DNA of 39,554 nt from an uncultured Bacteroidales bacterium (lineage in GTDB: Bacteria > Bacteroidota > Bacteroidia > Bacteroidales > UBA932), in the NCBI GenBank assembly GCA_934725015.1, contig CAKVAS010000023.1, forward strand, positions 1 to 39,554, in the 5' to 3' direction. A program made the position numbers and the translations under genes. The first letter of the stretch is position 1. Each line of letters begins with the position of its first letter. Under the pieces are notes generated by a model. That model was not told the origin of the DNA, did not search any database, and worked only from the letters and a program-made list of their open reading frames with translations. This document shows positions 1-7,748 of the stretch, one piece after another.

Positions 1-16
1 CTTTTCCAAAATGTTC

Positions 17-112
17 TCTCAATATTGAGAATAATTCGCTACTTTTGTAGTGGATCTTAGAGTTTCGTAACATGGCGTTAATGTGGGAGTTAACTACCTT
101 AAAGTTACGAAA
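17..112. other. AT-rich leader region with palindromes
   Basis: This non-coding stretch before the acetyltransferase gene is AT-rich. It holds a 14-base perfect palindrome at 17-30 (TCTC-AATATT-GAGA) and a 9-base inverted repeat, TTTCGTAAC at 63-71 against GTTACGAAA at 104-112. I see no exact TAnnTTTG promoter box and no open reading frame. The inverted repeats could be an operator, a terminator of something left of the window, or the end of a mobile element. Confidence 0.3.
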
Positions 113-235
113 TTTTAAGGTCTTTTGCAATATAATTATTTGATAATCAATGTTGTAGACTACTATTTTCTAAAATTTGTCATATACTAAGAAAAATTAC
201 GTAAATTTACACAAAATTGATAAATCTGACTGTAT

Positions 236-820
236 ATGAAGACGGAACTTGAAAAGTGCATGGCAGGGGAGACCTTCACCGCCGATGATTCGACATTGAG
301 TCTTGCCCTGCGCGCCAAGCGGCTGATACGCCTGCTTAACGCCTGCGATTACGATGATGCCGAGTCCAGAACTCTGATTCTCAGGGAACTCTTCGGCAGC
401 ATGGGAGAGAACGTTCATGTCGATATTGACTTTCATTGTGAATACGGCAGGAACATACATCTCGGCGACAATGTGATTATCAACATGAACTGCACTTTCG
501 TCGACAACAACCGCATCGACGTCGGCAACTGCGTCCTGATTGCGTCGGATGTGAAGATTTACACCGCCACACATTCCACGGACCCGTCAGTCCGCAACTA
601 CAGCGACAACCCGAACCCCGCCTTCTGGTGCAACACATATTCAAAGCCGGTCCGCATCGGGGATGAGGTGTGGATAGGCGGCGGGGCGATACTTCTTCCC
701 GGCGTCACCATCGGAAAGGGGAGCGTCGTCGGAGCCGGAGCCGTCGTGACAAAGGACATCCCGCCCTACTCGGTCGCCGTCGGCAATCCAGCCCGGGTGC
801 TCAGGACTCTTGAACACTGA
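236..820 (+). CDS. maa: Maltose O-acetyltransferase-like hexapeptide transferase
   Basis: This 194-residue protein has the layout of the maltose/galactoside O-acetyltransferase (LacA/Maa) family. A short helical N-terminal Mac domain (about 1-55, starting MKTELEKCMAGE) is followed by a left-handed beta-helix of hexapeptide repeats (about 60-190, e.g. IGGGAILLPGVTIGKGSVVG). The family transfers acetyl from acetyl-CoA to a sugar hydroxyl in the cytosol. The conserved catalytic His is present in the segment TATHSTDP. Length is normal for the family. It converges with the TfoX-domain gene, with only 4 bases between the stops. The real acceptor sugar cannot be read from the sequence. Confidence 0.85.
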   Translation: MKTELEKCMAGETFTADDSTLSLALRAKRLIRLLNACDYDDAESRTLILRELFGSMGENVHVDIDFHCEYGRNIHLGDNVIINMNCTFVDNNRIDVGNCVLIASDVKIYTATHSTDPSVRNYSDNPNPAFWCNTYSKPVRIGDEVWIGGGAILLPGVTIGKGSVVGAGAVVTKDIPPYSVAVGNPARVLRTLEH

Positions 821-824
821 TGTT

Positions 825-1112
825 TTACTTCACTCCGGCTGCCGTGGCGGCAATCACCTCACGGACTTCGTCCTTGTCATCGACATTGACCAGAAGCATG
901 GGCTTGACACCCGGGTACGGCACGGCGTCCGGGAGGTTGAATTTCGCGTTTGTTTTTGTCTTCTTCACGAGAAGCCGGTTGTCATAGAGGCCTCCGATGT
1001 GCTTGCCCTGATAGTAGAGCAGGTATTCACCCATCATCTGCCTTGTCATTATTCCGTCTCCGAACCCTCCCTGTTCAACGGCAAAGTCCCTGTATTCCTT
1101 TGATGTCGCCAT
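825..1112 (-). CDS. TfoX/Sxy N-terminal domain protein
   Basis: This is a 95-residue single-domain protein if started at the ATG at 1112 (MATSKEYRDF). An upstream in-frame start at 1136 is less likely because the extension is not domain-like. The segment running from FGDGIMTRQMMGEYLLYY through HIGGLYDNRLLVK matches the TfoX N-terminal domain. In gamma-proteobacteria that domain belongs to the competence regulator Sxy. Stand-alone copies are common in Bacteroidetes and Firmicutes and have no settled function. It lies 27 bases downstream of the AAA_14 ATPase gene on the same strand, so the two may be co-transcribed. Confidence 0.75.
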   Translation of the reverse strand: MATSKEYRDFAVEQGGFGDGIMTRQMMGEYLLYYQGKHIGGLYDNRLLVKKTKTNAKFNLPDAVPYPGVKPMLLVNVDDKDEVREVIAATAAGVK

Positions 1113-1139
1113 ATTTATAGTTTTAAATACGCACAAATT

Positions 1140-2504
1140 TTATAAAACTCGTCCTGTCAGAGAGGCCATATACAGAGGAAGATATACAACGTGGTCTTCA
1201 ACTTTAAGGTCTCCGCTATGAAGTATATATGAGGTATGGAGATATTGGCCGAATTTCTTTCTGAACTTATCCAATGAAGAGGTCGTATATCTCTGTGTGG
1301 ACTTCACCTCTATCGGGCATATATTGTGTCGGCTTGTAACAATCGGCTTGCGAACAAGAAAGTCTATCTCAATGTTGTTTTCATAGTTCTTATGGTCGGC
1401 TCCGGAAAAATAGTACAACTGACAACCGGCTGCCCTAAGCATTTGTGCCACAAGATTTTCCACCAGCATCCCTTTGTTGATTTCCAACTTGTCCAGAATC
1501 AGTTTTCGGTAAATCTCCTCACTGCGTATTGCCGATTCGTCAAAAGCGTGCGAAATCAGCAGCCCAGTGTCACCGAAATATAGTTTATATTTTGCGTCAT
1601 CCTTATTAAGTTTCAGGCCGATGCTCGGTTCCGTGGCGGCAAAGCATGGGTTTATGACTCTCGCCTCGTCCAGCCAGAAGAACGCGTTTGAGAAGTCCCT
1701 TCCTCTGGCGCCTTTCTTGACCTGGCCTATCCGGAATCTTTTTTCATGTCTTTGAAGCTGACTTGGCACAGAGTCGTATATCATGGCAACCTTGGGAGCA
1801 TCATCGCCGGCGTATTGGTAGATGTCGTTTCTGTAAAGCTTCAGTATATTGCGCTTTATGTGATCTACCTTGTCGAAGTCTTTGGTATTCAGATATTCCA
1901 TGACTGCCTGTGGCATTCCTCCGACGACCATATATAAGCGCAGACAATCCATCGCTTTCCGGTGAAGTGCCTGTCCAAGCGGAACCTTTTTCTCTGCACA
2001 TTCTACAATAAACGGAGCCAGCATATCTTCTCCAATGGCCCATAGAAATTCTTCAAAATCCATGGGGAACATATCAATGTGGGCTTCTTCAGACGGAATA
2101 GTAATGCCGGCTACATTCTTTCTGATGCTTACAAGCGAGCCGGTTTCAATATAGTGATAGCGTCCGTCTTCAACAAGCCATTTGATGGCCTCGCGTGCTT
2201 TGGGGTATCTCTGAACCTCATCAAAAATAATCAAAGACTCCTTGTCGAACAGTTTTTTTCCTGCCCAAAGTTGCAGACGGGCAAAAAGTGCGTCCGGCTC
2301 CGGGAGATAGTTGTCAAATATTTCCCTCATCTCTGAAGTCATCCGGGCGAAATTGATGAGGATATATGATTTGTATTCATGCCGGGCGAATTCCTCAACG
2401 ATATAACTTTTGCCTACACGTCTTGCTCCGTCAATCAGGATAGCCTCTTTGTCAGCCCGATTGTTTTTCCATTCAAGTAAAGTGTTGTAAATCTTACGTT
2501 TCAT
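1140..2504 (-). CDS. AAA_14 / DUF4143 family ATPase
   Basis: This 454-residue protein belongs to the AAA_14 plus DUF4143 family, which is abundant and often multi-copy in Bacteroidetes. The P-loop is GARRVGKS near the N-terminus and the Walker B is SLIIFDEVQRYP. The C-terminal part is the DUF4143 region, with a PD-(D/E)XK-like pattern (EIDFLVRK...CPIEVKS) also typical of this family. The start was set at the ATG at 2504 (MKRKIYNTLLEW), because the longer frame would begin with GTG at 2519. Roles proposed for the family (mobile-element or defence-linked ATPase) are not established. Confidence 0.85.
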   Translation of the reverse strand: MKRKIYNTLLEWKNNRADKEAILIDGARRVGKSYIVEEFARHEYKSYILINFARMTSEMREIFDNYLPEPDALFARLQLWAGKKLFDKESLIIFDEVQRYPKAREAIKWLVEDGRYHYIETGSLVSIRKNVAGITIPSEEAHIDMFPMDFEEFLWAIGEDMLAPFIVECAEKKVPLGQALHRKAMDCLRLYMVVGGMPQAVMEYLNTKDFDKVDHIKRNILKLYRNDIYQYAGDDAPKVAMIYDSVPSQLQRHEKRFRIGQVKKGARGRDFSNAFFWLDEARVINPCFAATEPSIGLKLNKDDAKYKLYFGDTGLLISHAFDESAIRSEEIYRKLILDKLEINKGMLVENLVAQMLRAAGCQLYYFSGADHKNYENNIEIDFLVRKPIVTSRHNICPIEVKSTQRYTTSSLDKFRKKFGQYLHTSYILHSGDLKVEDHVVYLPLYMASLTGRVL

Positions 2505-2607
2505 ATGCAGGATAAACACTGAATGTGTCTTATTTTTTATAAATATTTTACACTAAATGGTGTTTATATATTAGCTCGTTATGCACCAAATGGGAAAAAT
2601 GATGCCG

Positions 2608-2615
2608 CAAATATA
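2608..2615 (-). promoter_or_regulatory. Bacteroidetes -7 box, AAA_14 ATPase gene
   Basis: TATATTTG on the minus strand fits TAnnTTTG. It would give a leader of roughly 95 nt for the ATPase gene at 2504. No clear TTTG is visible at the -33 position, so support is partial. Confidence 0.4.
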
Positions 2616-2680
2616 AAAATTTTCCATATGAATACATTCCTTTCACCGTGTTTTTTCGCACTGATAGTCCCTCTCGGCTA

Positions 2681-2708
2681 ACTGTCGCATCAAAAATCTG
2701 CCGACAGT
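2681..2708 (-). terminator. Hairpin after the UPF0597 gene
   Basis: ACTGTCG (2681-2687) and CGACAGT (2702-2708) form a 7-bp stem starting 19 bases beyond the stop of the minus-strand UPF0597 gene. There is no strong U-run, so terminator function is tentative. Confidence 0.35.
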
Positions 2709-2726
2709 CGCATTCTGACCAAATAG

Positions 2727-4058
2727 TTATTTGCAGGACATGATGTCGAGAATCATGGTGTCGGTGCTCTGCATTCCGACGGAGCCGATGCGGCCGAGGT
2801 TGCGGATGGTCTTTTCGATGTCGTCCTCGATGATGCCGTCGTTGGAGGAGATGCAGATGTCGTCGAGGGCGAGGACGGCGGACTGGATGGAGCTTGATAC
2901 GCCGGAGGCGACTTTCATCGCGCAGCCTACCTTCGCCCCGTCGCAGACCATTCCGGTGATGTTCCCGATCATGTTCTTGATGGCGTTGCAGACTTGTGCG
3001 CAGCTGCCGTCGTGCAGATAGACAAGACCGCAGGAGGATCCCGTGGAGGCAATCACGCAGCCGCAGAGGGCGGAGAGCTTGCCGAGGTAGCCCTTGATGT
3101 GGATGGCGACGAGGTGGCTCAGGACGAGGGCTCGGGCGAGCTGCTCGTCGGACACGCCGTAGTGGAGGGCGAAGGCGATGACCGGCATCGTGACCGTGAT
3201 GCCCTGGTTGCCGCTGCCCGAATTGCTCATCGCCGGAAGCGTGCAGCCCGCCATCCTCGCGTCTGATGCGGCGGCGGTGAGCGACATCGCGTAGCTCAGG
3301 AAATCCTTTCCGAAGACCGGGGTGAAGCGCGTGTCGGCGATGGTCTTTCCCACCTTCAGCCCGTAGTCTCCCTTCAACCCTTCTTCAGCAAGACGCAGGT
3401 TCATGTCTCTTGATTCGAGAATGAACCGGATGTCGTCGAACGCTACGCTTTTTGCGAAGTCATATATTTCCGCGACCGAAAGATGATATTCCAGAGTTGT
3501 CTTTTCCTCATTGCCGCCGGACTTTTCCGCTGAACCGGAAACTCCGCCGAAAACCTGCGAGTCATACCCGGTTTCCACAATCCTGTCGTGGGAATCCTCT
3601 ATGACAGCCATGGCGCGGTGCCTTTCTCCCGAGACGATTGCGCTGACCTCCGCCTTCACGTAGAGCTTGTGCCCGTTCTCCGGCGCCATCTTCACGATGA
3701 CGCGCTCTTCCGAGACCATCTTCTTAGCCTTCCCGACGGCCTTCGGGCACAGCTCGTTCAGCACTTCAAGCCCATATTCCGACTTGCCGCAGACGGCTCC
3801 GAGGGCGGCCGCGATGTGCAGCCCGACCATCCCCGTTCCCGGAATGCCCACTCCCATCCCGTTTTTCAGGATGTTTCCGCTGACCTCGACCGCGATTTCC
3901 ATTCCGCCTGACGGGTGTTCTAAAAGACCGCAGCCTGCAGCGAGAATCTCGGCTGCCCTGGCGGTCGCGAGGGCGACGGCAATCGGCTCCGTACATCCGA
4001 GCGCCGGCTTCACTTCCTTGTGAATCAGTTCAATAATCTCCTTTTCTCGTGCAGTCAT
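2727..4058 (-). CDS. UPF0597 / L-cysteine desulfidase-like protein (CyuA/YhaM family)
   Basis: This 443-residue protein is full length for the UPF0597 (YhaM/CyuA) family, related to the serine-dehydratase alpha fold. Known relatives are [4Fe-4S] L-cysteine desulfidases that split cysteine into pyruvate, sulfide and ammonia. The N-terminal GCTEP motif (Cys22) is the family hallmark. Cys372 and Cys379 are spaced seven residues apart, as expected for iron-sulfur ligands, and further cysteines lie at 272 and 332-334. A glycine-rich SNSGSGNQG segment is also typical. The start is 12 bases after the stop of the VanZ/amidase fusion gene, so both are probably on one mRNA. Substrate is inferred from the family only. 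Confidence 0.85.
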   Translation of the reverse strand: MTAREKEIIELIHKEVKPALGCTEPIAVALATARAAEILAAGCGLLEHPSGGMEIAVEVSGNILKNGMGVGIPGTGMVGLHIAAALGAVCGKSEYGLEVLNELCPKAVGKAKKMVSEERVIVKMAPENGHKLYVKAEVSAIVSGERHRAMAVIEDSHDRIVETGYDSQVFGGVSGSAEKSGGNEEKTTLEYHLSVAEIYDFAKSVAFDDIRFILESRDMNLRLAEEGLKGDYGLKVGKTIADTRFTPVFGKDFLSYAMSLTAAASDARMAGCTLPAMSNSGSGNQGITVTMPVIAFALHYGVSDEQLARALVLSHLVAIHIKGYLGKLSALCGCVIASTGSSCGLVYLHDGSCAQVCNAIKNMIGNITGMVCDGAKVGCAMKVASGVSSSIQSAVLALDDICISSNDGIIEDDIEKTIRNLGRIGSVGMQSTDTMILDIMSCK

Positions 4059-4070
4059 TACCCAAGTGTC

Positions 4071-7000
4071 TTATTTGTTGAAAAATTCCAGGCAATATTC
4101 GAGCAGGCGCCTCATCTCCGTCCCGTCCGTGACCGTCTCAATCGGGAATCCGACGCAGACCGTCCTGTAGCCTCCTCCGTCGTAGGTCACTCCGGCGGAA
4201 ATTCCCGTGTCCCTGTAGCGCAGGAAAGTCCTGCCTGCGGTGTTTGCCGGGACAATGCCGTCCGGTGCCTCGACGCAGTAGCGTCCGGAATCAGGCGTGT
4301 TCGCAAACTTTCCGTATGCTTCCCTCCGTCCTCCGCCGACCCATCTGTACTCTCCGCAGCGGCTCGCGTGCCCGTTCATCGGCCTGAATCCGAGAACCTG
4401 TGCCGCAAATTCCGCTCCCGTGCCGGCGCAGTCCTGATAGATGCCCTCTCCGAGGTCGGTGCCGATGTTCGCTCCGGAGACAATCAGGCAGCCGCCTTCT
4501 TCAGTGAACTCGCGAAGCCGTTGCTGCAGGCCTTCCGGGAACACCCCGAATACCGGCTCCGCCTTGCCCGTGCCGCGTGGGGTCGTGCCCTGCTTGCCGC
4601 AGATGAGATCCAGAATCTGGTTCGCTCCGGGATTGTTCGTCCCCGAGGCCACGAATGCCTCCGAACTCATTGACACAAAGCCGTGTCCGAGTTTCATGAA
4701 CTCGCGTCCGTGGACGGCAGGGTAGTCGAAGCTGTTGCCGGCGAGAACCGAAGCCGCCATGTCCGTCCATGACGCTCCGAATCCCGGAGCGTCGTCGTCC
4801 TTCCATTGGAGGTCGCGCCTGAACTGATACATTTCTCCTATGTAGTTGATTCTCCGGATGTAATCCACTCCTCCTCCGTTCCGGCTGTCAAACCCCGCAT
4901 ATTCCGGGGTGTCGATGTATGATGGTGCAGCCACACGAGTGAAGTTGTTTACAATCAGCACATTCCCTGCATTCTTGCCCTTGGGCAGCCCGACGCTCAG
5001 CGTCTCCGACGGGAACGACTTCCCTCCGTCGTTGAAGGCGGTGACGCGGAAGCTGTAAACATGACCCTTCTCAAGTTTCAATGAATATGAAATCCGTCCG
5101 TCCGCCGCGGTCTTCATATTTTTCATGACTATGCCTTCGTCAAACACGCCGTCGTCGAGCCTCGTGCTGAGGATATATCCTCCCGGCTTTGCCGTGGGTT
5201 CGAGAGAGTCCTCCCGGGGAAGCCAACTGAGGGTGACGGAATATCCGTTCTCGTCGGCATCTCCAATCTCGGTCGCGAAGGAGCGTACTGGTAGAGGCTG
5301 GACGGCATAAGGACTGCCGTAGCGGTTGCTGAGATATTTCAGCATTCCCTTGTAGGCCGAACGGGAGACCAGGAACCTGAAAGCCGGGTCGAGACCGAAC
5401 TTCATGTCGTTGAAGTTCTGGTGCGAGAGCAGTTCTAGAATCATCGACGGCGCCGTCGGCGTGCGGGATTCGAGATAGGAACGGTCCTTTGTCCCGCGCC
5501 TTGTCCAATCCGGGTCGTATGTCGCCCGTATGTCCTCAACTATCTGGGACTGAACGATGTCCGCATACTCGCGGCTCGTGATGCGCCTTTCTCCGGACGG
5601 CAGTTCGGTCTTTCCCTCCGAAACTGAGGTGTAGATCGCGAGCGTGCCTATGGTGGTGTCGCGCGCGGCGGTTCCTGCGTCGGTGTGGAACGCGAATGAC
5701 AGGTCAATCGGAATCCCGAGCCCTTCAGCCTTCCGGTTCATCCGTGAGCCTCCGCTGAGCCAGTCGGTCCATGTCCCCCGGCACATATAGTCGTCCCGGT
5801 AGTCGCTCCTGCCCTCGTTCTGACTCCAGACCCTCTCCGGTGCACCGTACCACTGGAGGCTGTATCTCGCGGCCTCGGCAAAGCGCGGCATTCCGGATAC
5901 CTCCCCGGCGGCTCGTTGTGCGCTCTCGGTGGTCGCGGCCGTTCCTCCGTCAGGGGAAATCCCTCTTGCGACATTGCCGATTCCGCCGCCGAACCTCACG
6001 GCATCGGCGCAGACAACGCCCTTGCTGCCCGTCGCTCCACCGTCGAGAACCACGCATCCGTCCTTGCCCTTCCCGAAAGGAAATGTTCCGAGATAAATCC
6101 ATGTCCCGCCTCCAATCCTCTGGTTCACAAGAAACTCCGACGAGCCTCCGAGATGCCTCACCGTATAGTGCGCGGATTCAGTGCTCTCCGGCAGGCTGCG
6201 GTAGGCGATATAGACGGCGTATTCTCCCTCCCGGGCAATATCCGGTCGCCAGACGGCTTTGGGTGATGTTCCTTTCTTCGACTTTTTCCCGCATTCGGCG
6301 GAAAGGAAGGTTCCGGCAAAGAACGTGTTGTCCCCGTCATGAATTACCTCCTCCTTGTCGGCAAACCCGGGCCCGGCGATTTTCCAGTCGCCTTCCACAC
6401 TGAAGCTTCCCTTTGTCCGCGAGGTTTCAGAGAGGTCGTTGTCAATGATATATTCCTCACTGTTGAGATCCCTCTCTCTCGGCAGCATCACATACGCCCC
6501 GGCATTTTCGAGCATAGGGACGAGAAAGGGGAGGACGAAGCTCTGGGTGAACATATCCTCGACGGTCTGAAAGAGGCAGGCTCTCTGCCATTCCCAGCGG
6601 TCGAGCGACTGCTCGTAGTAGTATCCGTGACTTTGCCACAGAGCTATATTTCTGTGTTCCAGGCCTTTGCTGAACTCCATCGCACCGACCTTGCGCACAA
6701 TGTCAGTTTCCCGCGCCGCCGGGTCGGAAACCCTGTTGAGGCTCTTGGCGGGAGCGCCGTCGTATGTCAGCCTCGGGGTCACGAAGTCCTTGAGCGGACT
6801 GCGCTTCGAGAACACCTCTCCGACAGTGCGTCCGGAATATTTCTTTGGAAAGCATGATTTCAGTTCCTTTCTGAACCATTCGACGTCGCCCTCGTGCCAT
6901 GGATAGTCTCCGAGCGTCTGCTCGAAGTAGAAGTCAAGCTGCCTGCCCCTGCGCAGCACTTTCCTCAGCTTCAGGTCGTCGGAGCGGACACCGGTGCGCC

Positions 7001-7604
7001 TCTGGAGGCGGACGGTAAGGCTGTCGCAGCATTCCCTGAACTCGCTGCGGTTCTGTGCGGACGTGTCGGGAGCGGCGGTCATCGCAAGCAGCAGTGCTGA
7101 AGCCAATGCCGCTGAAACGGTCATGTAAGCGCTCCTTCCGCGGCCGTTTCCCTCCGCTGAAGCCGAACCGCCGTCTGCCCTGCCTTTGACTTTCTGCCGT
7201 TCTTTCCTGCGGCTTGCCATTATCGCCGTTACTGCCAACAGTCCGGCCATCCCGGTCGCCGCTCCCGCAATCCCGGCCACGGCATCCCACAGATCTTCTC
7301 CGCGATATTCCGTCTGTCCCTGAATCAGTTCAATCATCGACGCGGCCGCGACCGCCGTGACGAGCATAACTACGGAAAACAGCATTGTCTTCCGAAAACT
7401 CCACTTGTATGAGGCGAACGCCAGATACATAAGCGGCACGAACGGCAGGAACATCAGAAAATGCACGTCCTTGTCCGTAAGGTGCAGCAGCTGAGACTGT
7501 TCCTGAATGAACGCGGGATCGAACTTCGCGAAGCACAGGAATCCGATCGCCACTGCATAAAGCCCGACAATCACTTTGAATACTATATGTATCTTAACAT
7601 TCAT
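4071..7604 (-). CDS. VanZ-like membrane domain fused to secreted amidase-like / golvesin-like / FN3 protein
   Basis: This is a 1177-residue open frame that joins two proteins normally seen apart. Residues 1-130 are VanZ-like, with four hydrophobic segments, DKDVHFLMF near 44-52 and IELIQ...R...DLWD near 91-107. Residues 161-183 look like a second export signal (MTVSAALASALLLAM...TSAQ). After that comes a large surface or periplasmic protein of the kind annotated 'xanthan lyase' in Bacteroides. It has an amidase_3-like split core (SHGYYYE at 325-331, FHTDAG at 639-644, ILELLSHQN at 722-730), an inserted golvesin-like beta domain (about 400-540), a fibronectin type III domain (about 770-870) and a C-terminal domain. 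The amidase assignment is by motif only. Co-transcribed with the UPF0597 gene. Confidence 0.7.
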   Translation of the reverse strand: MNVKIHIVFKVIVGLYAVAIGFLCFAKFDPAFIQEQSQLLHLTDKDVHFLMFLPFVPLMYLAFASYKWSFRKTMLFSVVMLVTAVAAASMIELIQGQTEYRGEDLWDAVAGIAGAATGMAGLLAVTAIMASRRKERQKVKGRADGGSASAEGNGRGRSAYMTVSAALASALLLAMTAAPDTSAQNRSEFRECCDSLTVRLQRRTGVRSDDLKLRKVLRRGRQLDFYFEQTLGDYPWHEGDVEWFRKELKSCFPKKYSGRTVGEVFSKRSPLKDFVTPRLTYDGAPAKSLNRVSDPAARETDIVRKVGAMEFSKGLEHRNIALWQSHGYYYEQSLDRWEWQRACLFQTVEDMFTQSFVLPFLVPMLENAGAYVMLPRERDLNSEEYIIDNDLSETSRTKGSFSVEGDWKIAGPGFADKEEVIHDGDNTFFAGTFLSAECGKKSKKGTSPKAVWRPDIAREGEYAVYIAYRSLPESTESAHYTVRHLGGSSEFLVNQRIGGGTWIYLGTFPFGKGKDGCVVLDGGATGSKGVVCADAVRFGGGIGNVARGISPDGGTAATTESAQRAAGEVSGMPRFAEAARYSLQWYGAPERVWSQNEGRSDYRDDYMCRGTWTDWLSGGSRMNRKAEGLGIPIDLSFAFHTDAGTAARDTTIGTLAIYTSVSEGKTELPSGERRITSREYADIVQSQIVEDIRATYDPDWTRRGTKDRSYLESRTPTAPSMILELLSHQNFNDMKFGLDPAFRFLVSRSAYKGMLKYLSNRYGSPYAVQPLPVRSFATEIGDADENGYSVTLSWLPREDSLEPTAKPGGYILSTRLDDGVFDEGIVMKNMKTAADGRISYSLKLEKGHVYSFRVTAFNDGGKSFPSETLSVGLPKGKNAGNVLIVNNFTRVAAPSYIDTPEYAGFDSRNGGGVDYIRRINYIGEMYQFRRDLQWKDDDAPGFGASWTDMAASVLAGNSFDYPAVHGREFMKLGHGFVSMSSEAFVASGTNNPGANQILDLICGKQGTTPRGTGKAEPVFGVFPEGLQQRLREFTEEGGCLIVSGANIGTDLGEGIYQDCAGTGAEFAAQVLGFRPMNGHASRCGEYRWVGGGRREAYGKFANTPDSGRYCVEAPDGIVPANTAGRTFLRYRDTGISAGVTYDGGGYRTVCVGFPIETVTDGTEMRRLLEYCLEFFNK
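7122..7124 (-). other. Possible internal start codon at Met161 of the fusion
   Basis: The in-frame ATG at 7124 begins a segment with the length and composition of a signal peptide (MTVSAALASALLLAM, then an Ala/Ser-rich site ending AQN). If used, it would give a separately exported 1017-residue protein. If translation starts only at 7604, the same segment would act as an additional transmembrane helix after the VanZ domain. Confidence 0.35.
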
Positions 7605-7649
7605 CTATTTGCCATTGTACAGCATCTGTATGTGAGTCGCAGAAACGGT

Positions 7650-7742
7650 GTGAGTGCAAGGCGCGCGAGGAGTTCAAACCGCAGCAACCTTATGGGTGTG
7701 AGAATCTGGACGACGACGGCAGCGCCGCAATCGCGCCGCTTA
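7650..7742 (-). repeat. 3'UTR structured repeat, copy A (after the ABC exporter)
   Basis: This is the most divergent of four related elements. On the minus strand, just after the ABC exporter stop, it carries CCCATAAGGTTGCTGCGG, matching the conserved core CAACCATAAGGTTGCTSCGG of the other copies, and the conserved GCGCCTTGCA 3' motif. The variable stem arms (7705-7711 and 7672-7678) still pair with one mismatch and one G-U. It fills most of the gap before the VanZ-fusion gene. Confidence 0.6.
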
Positions 7743-7748
7743 TTCGGC

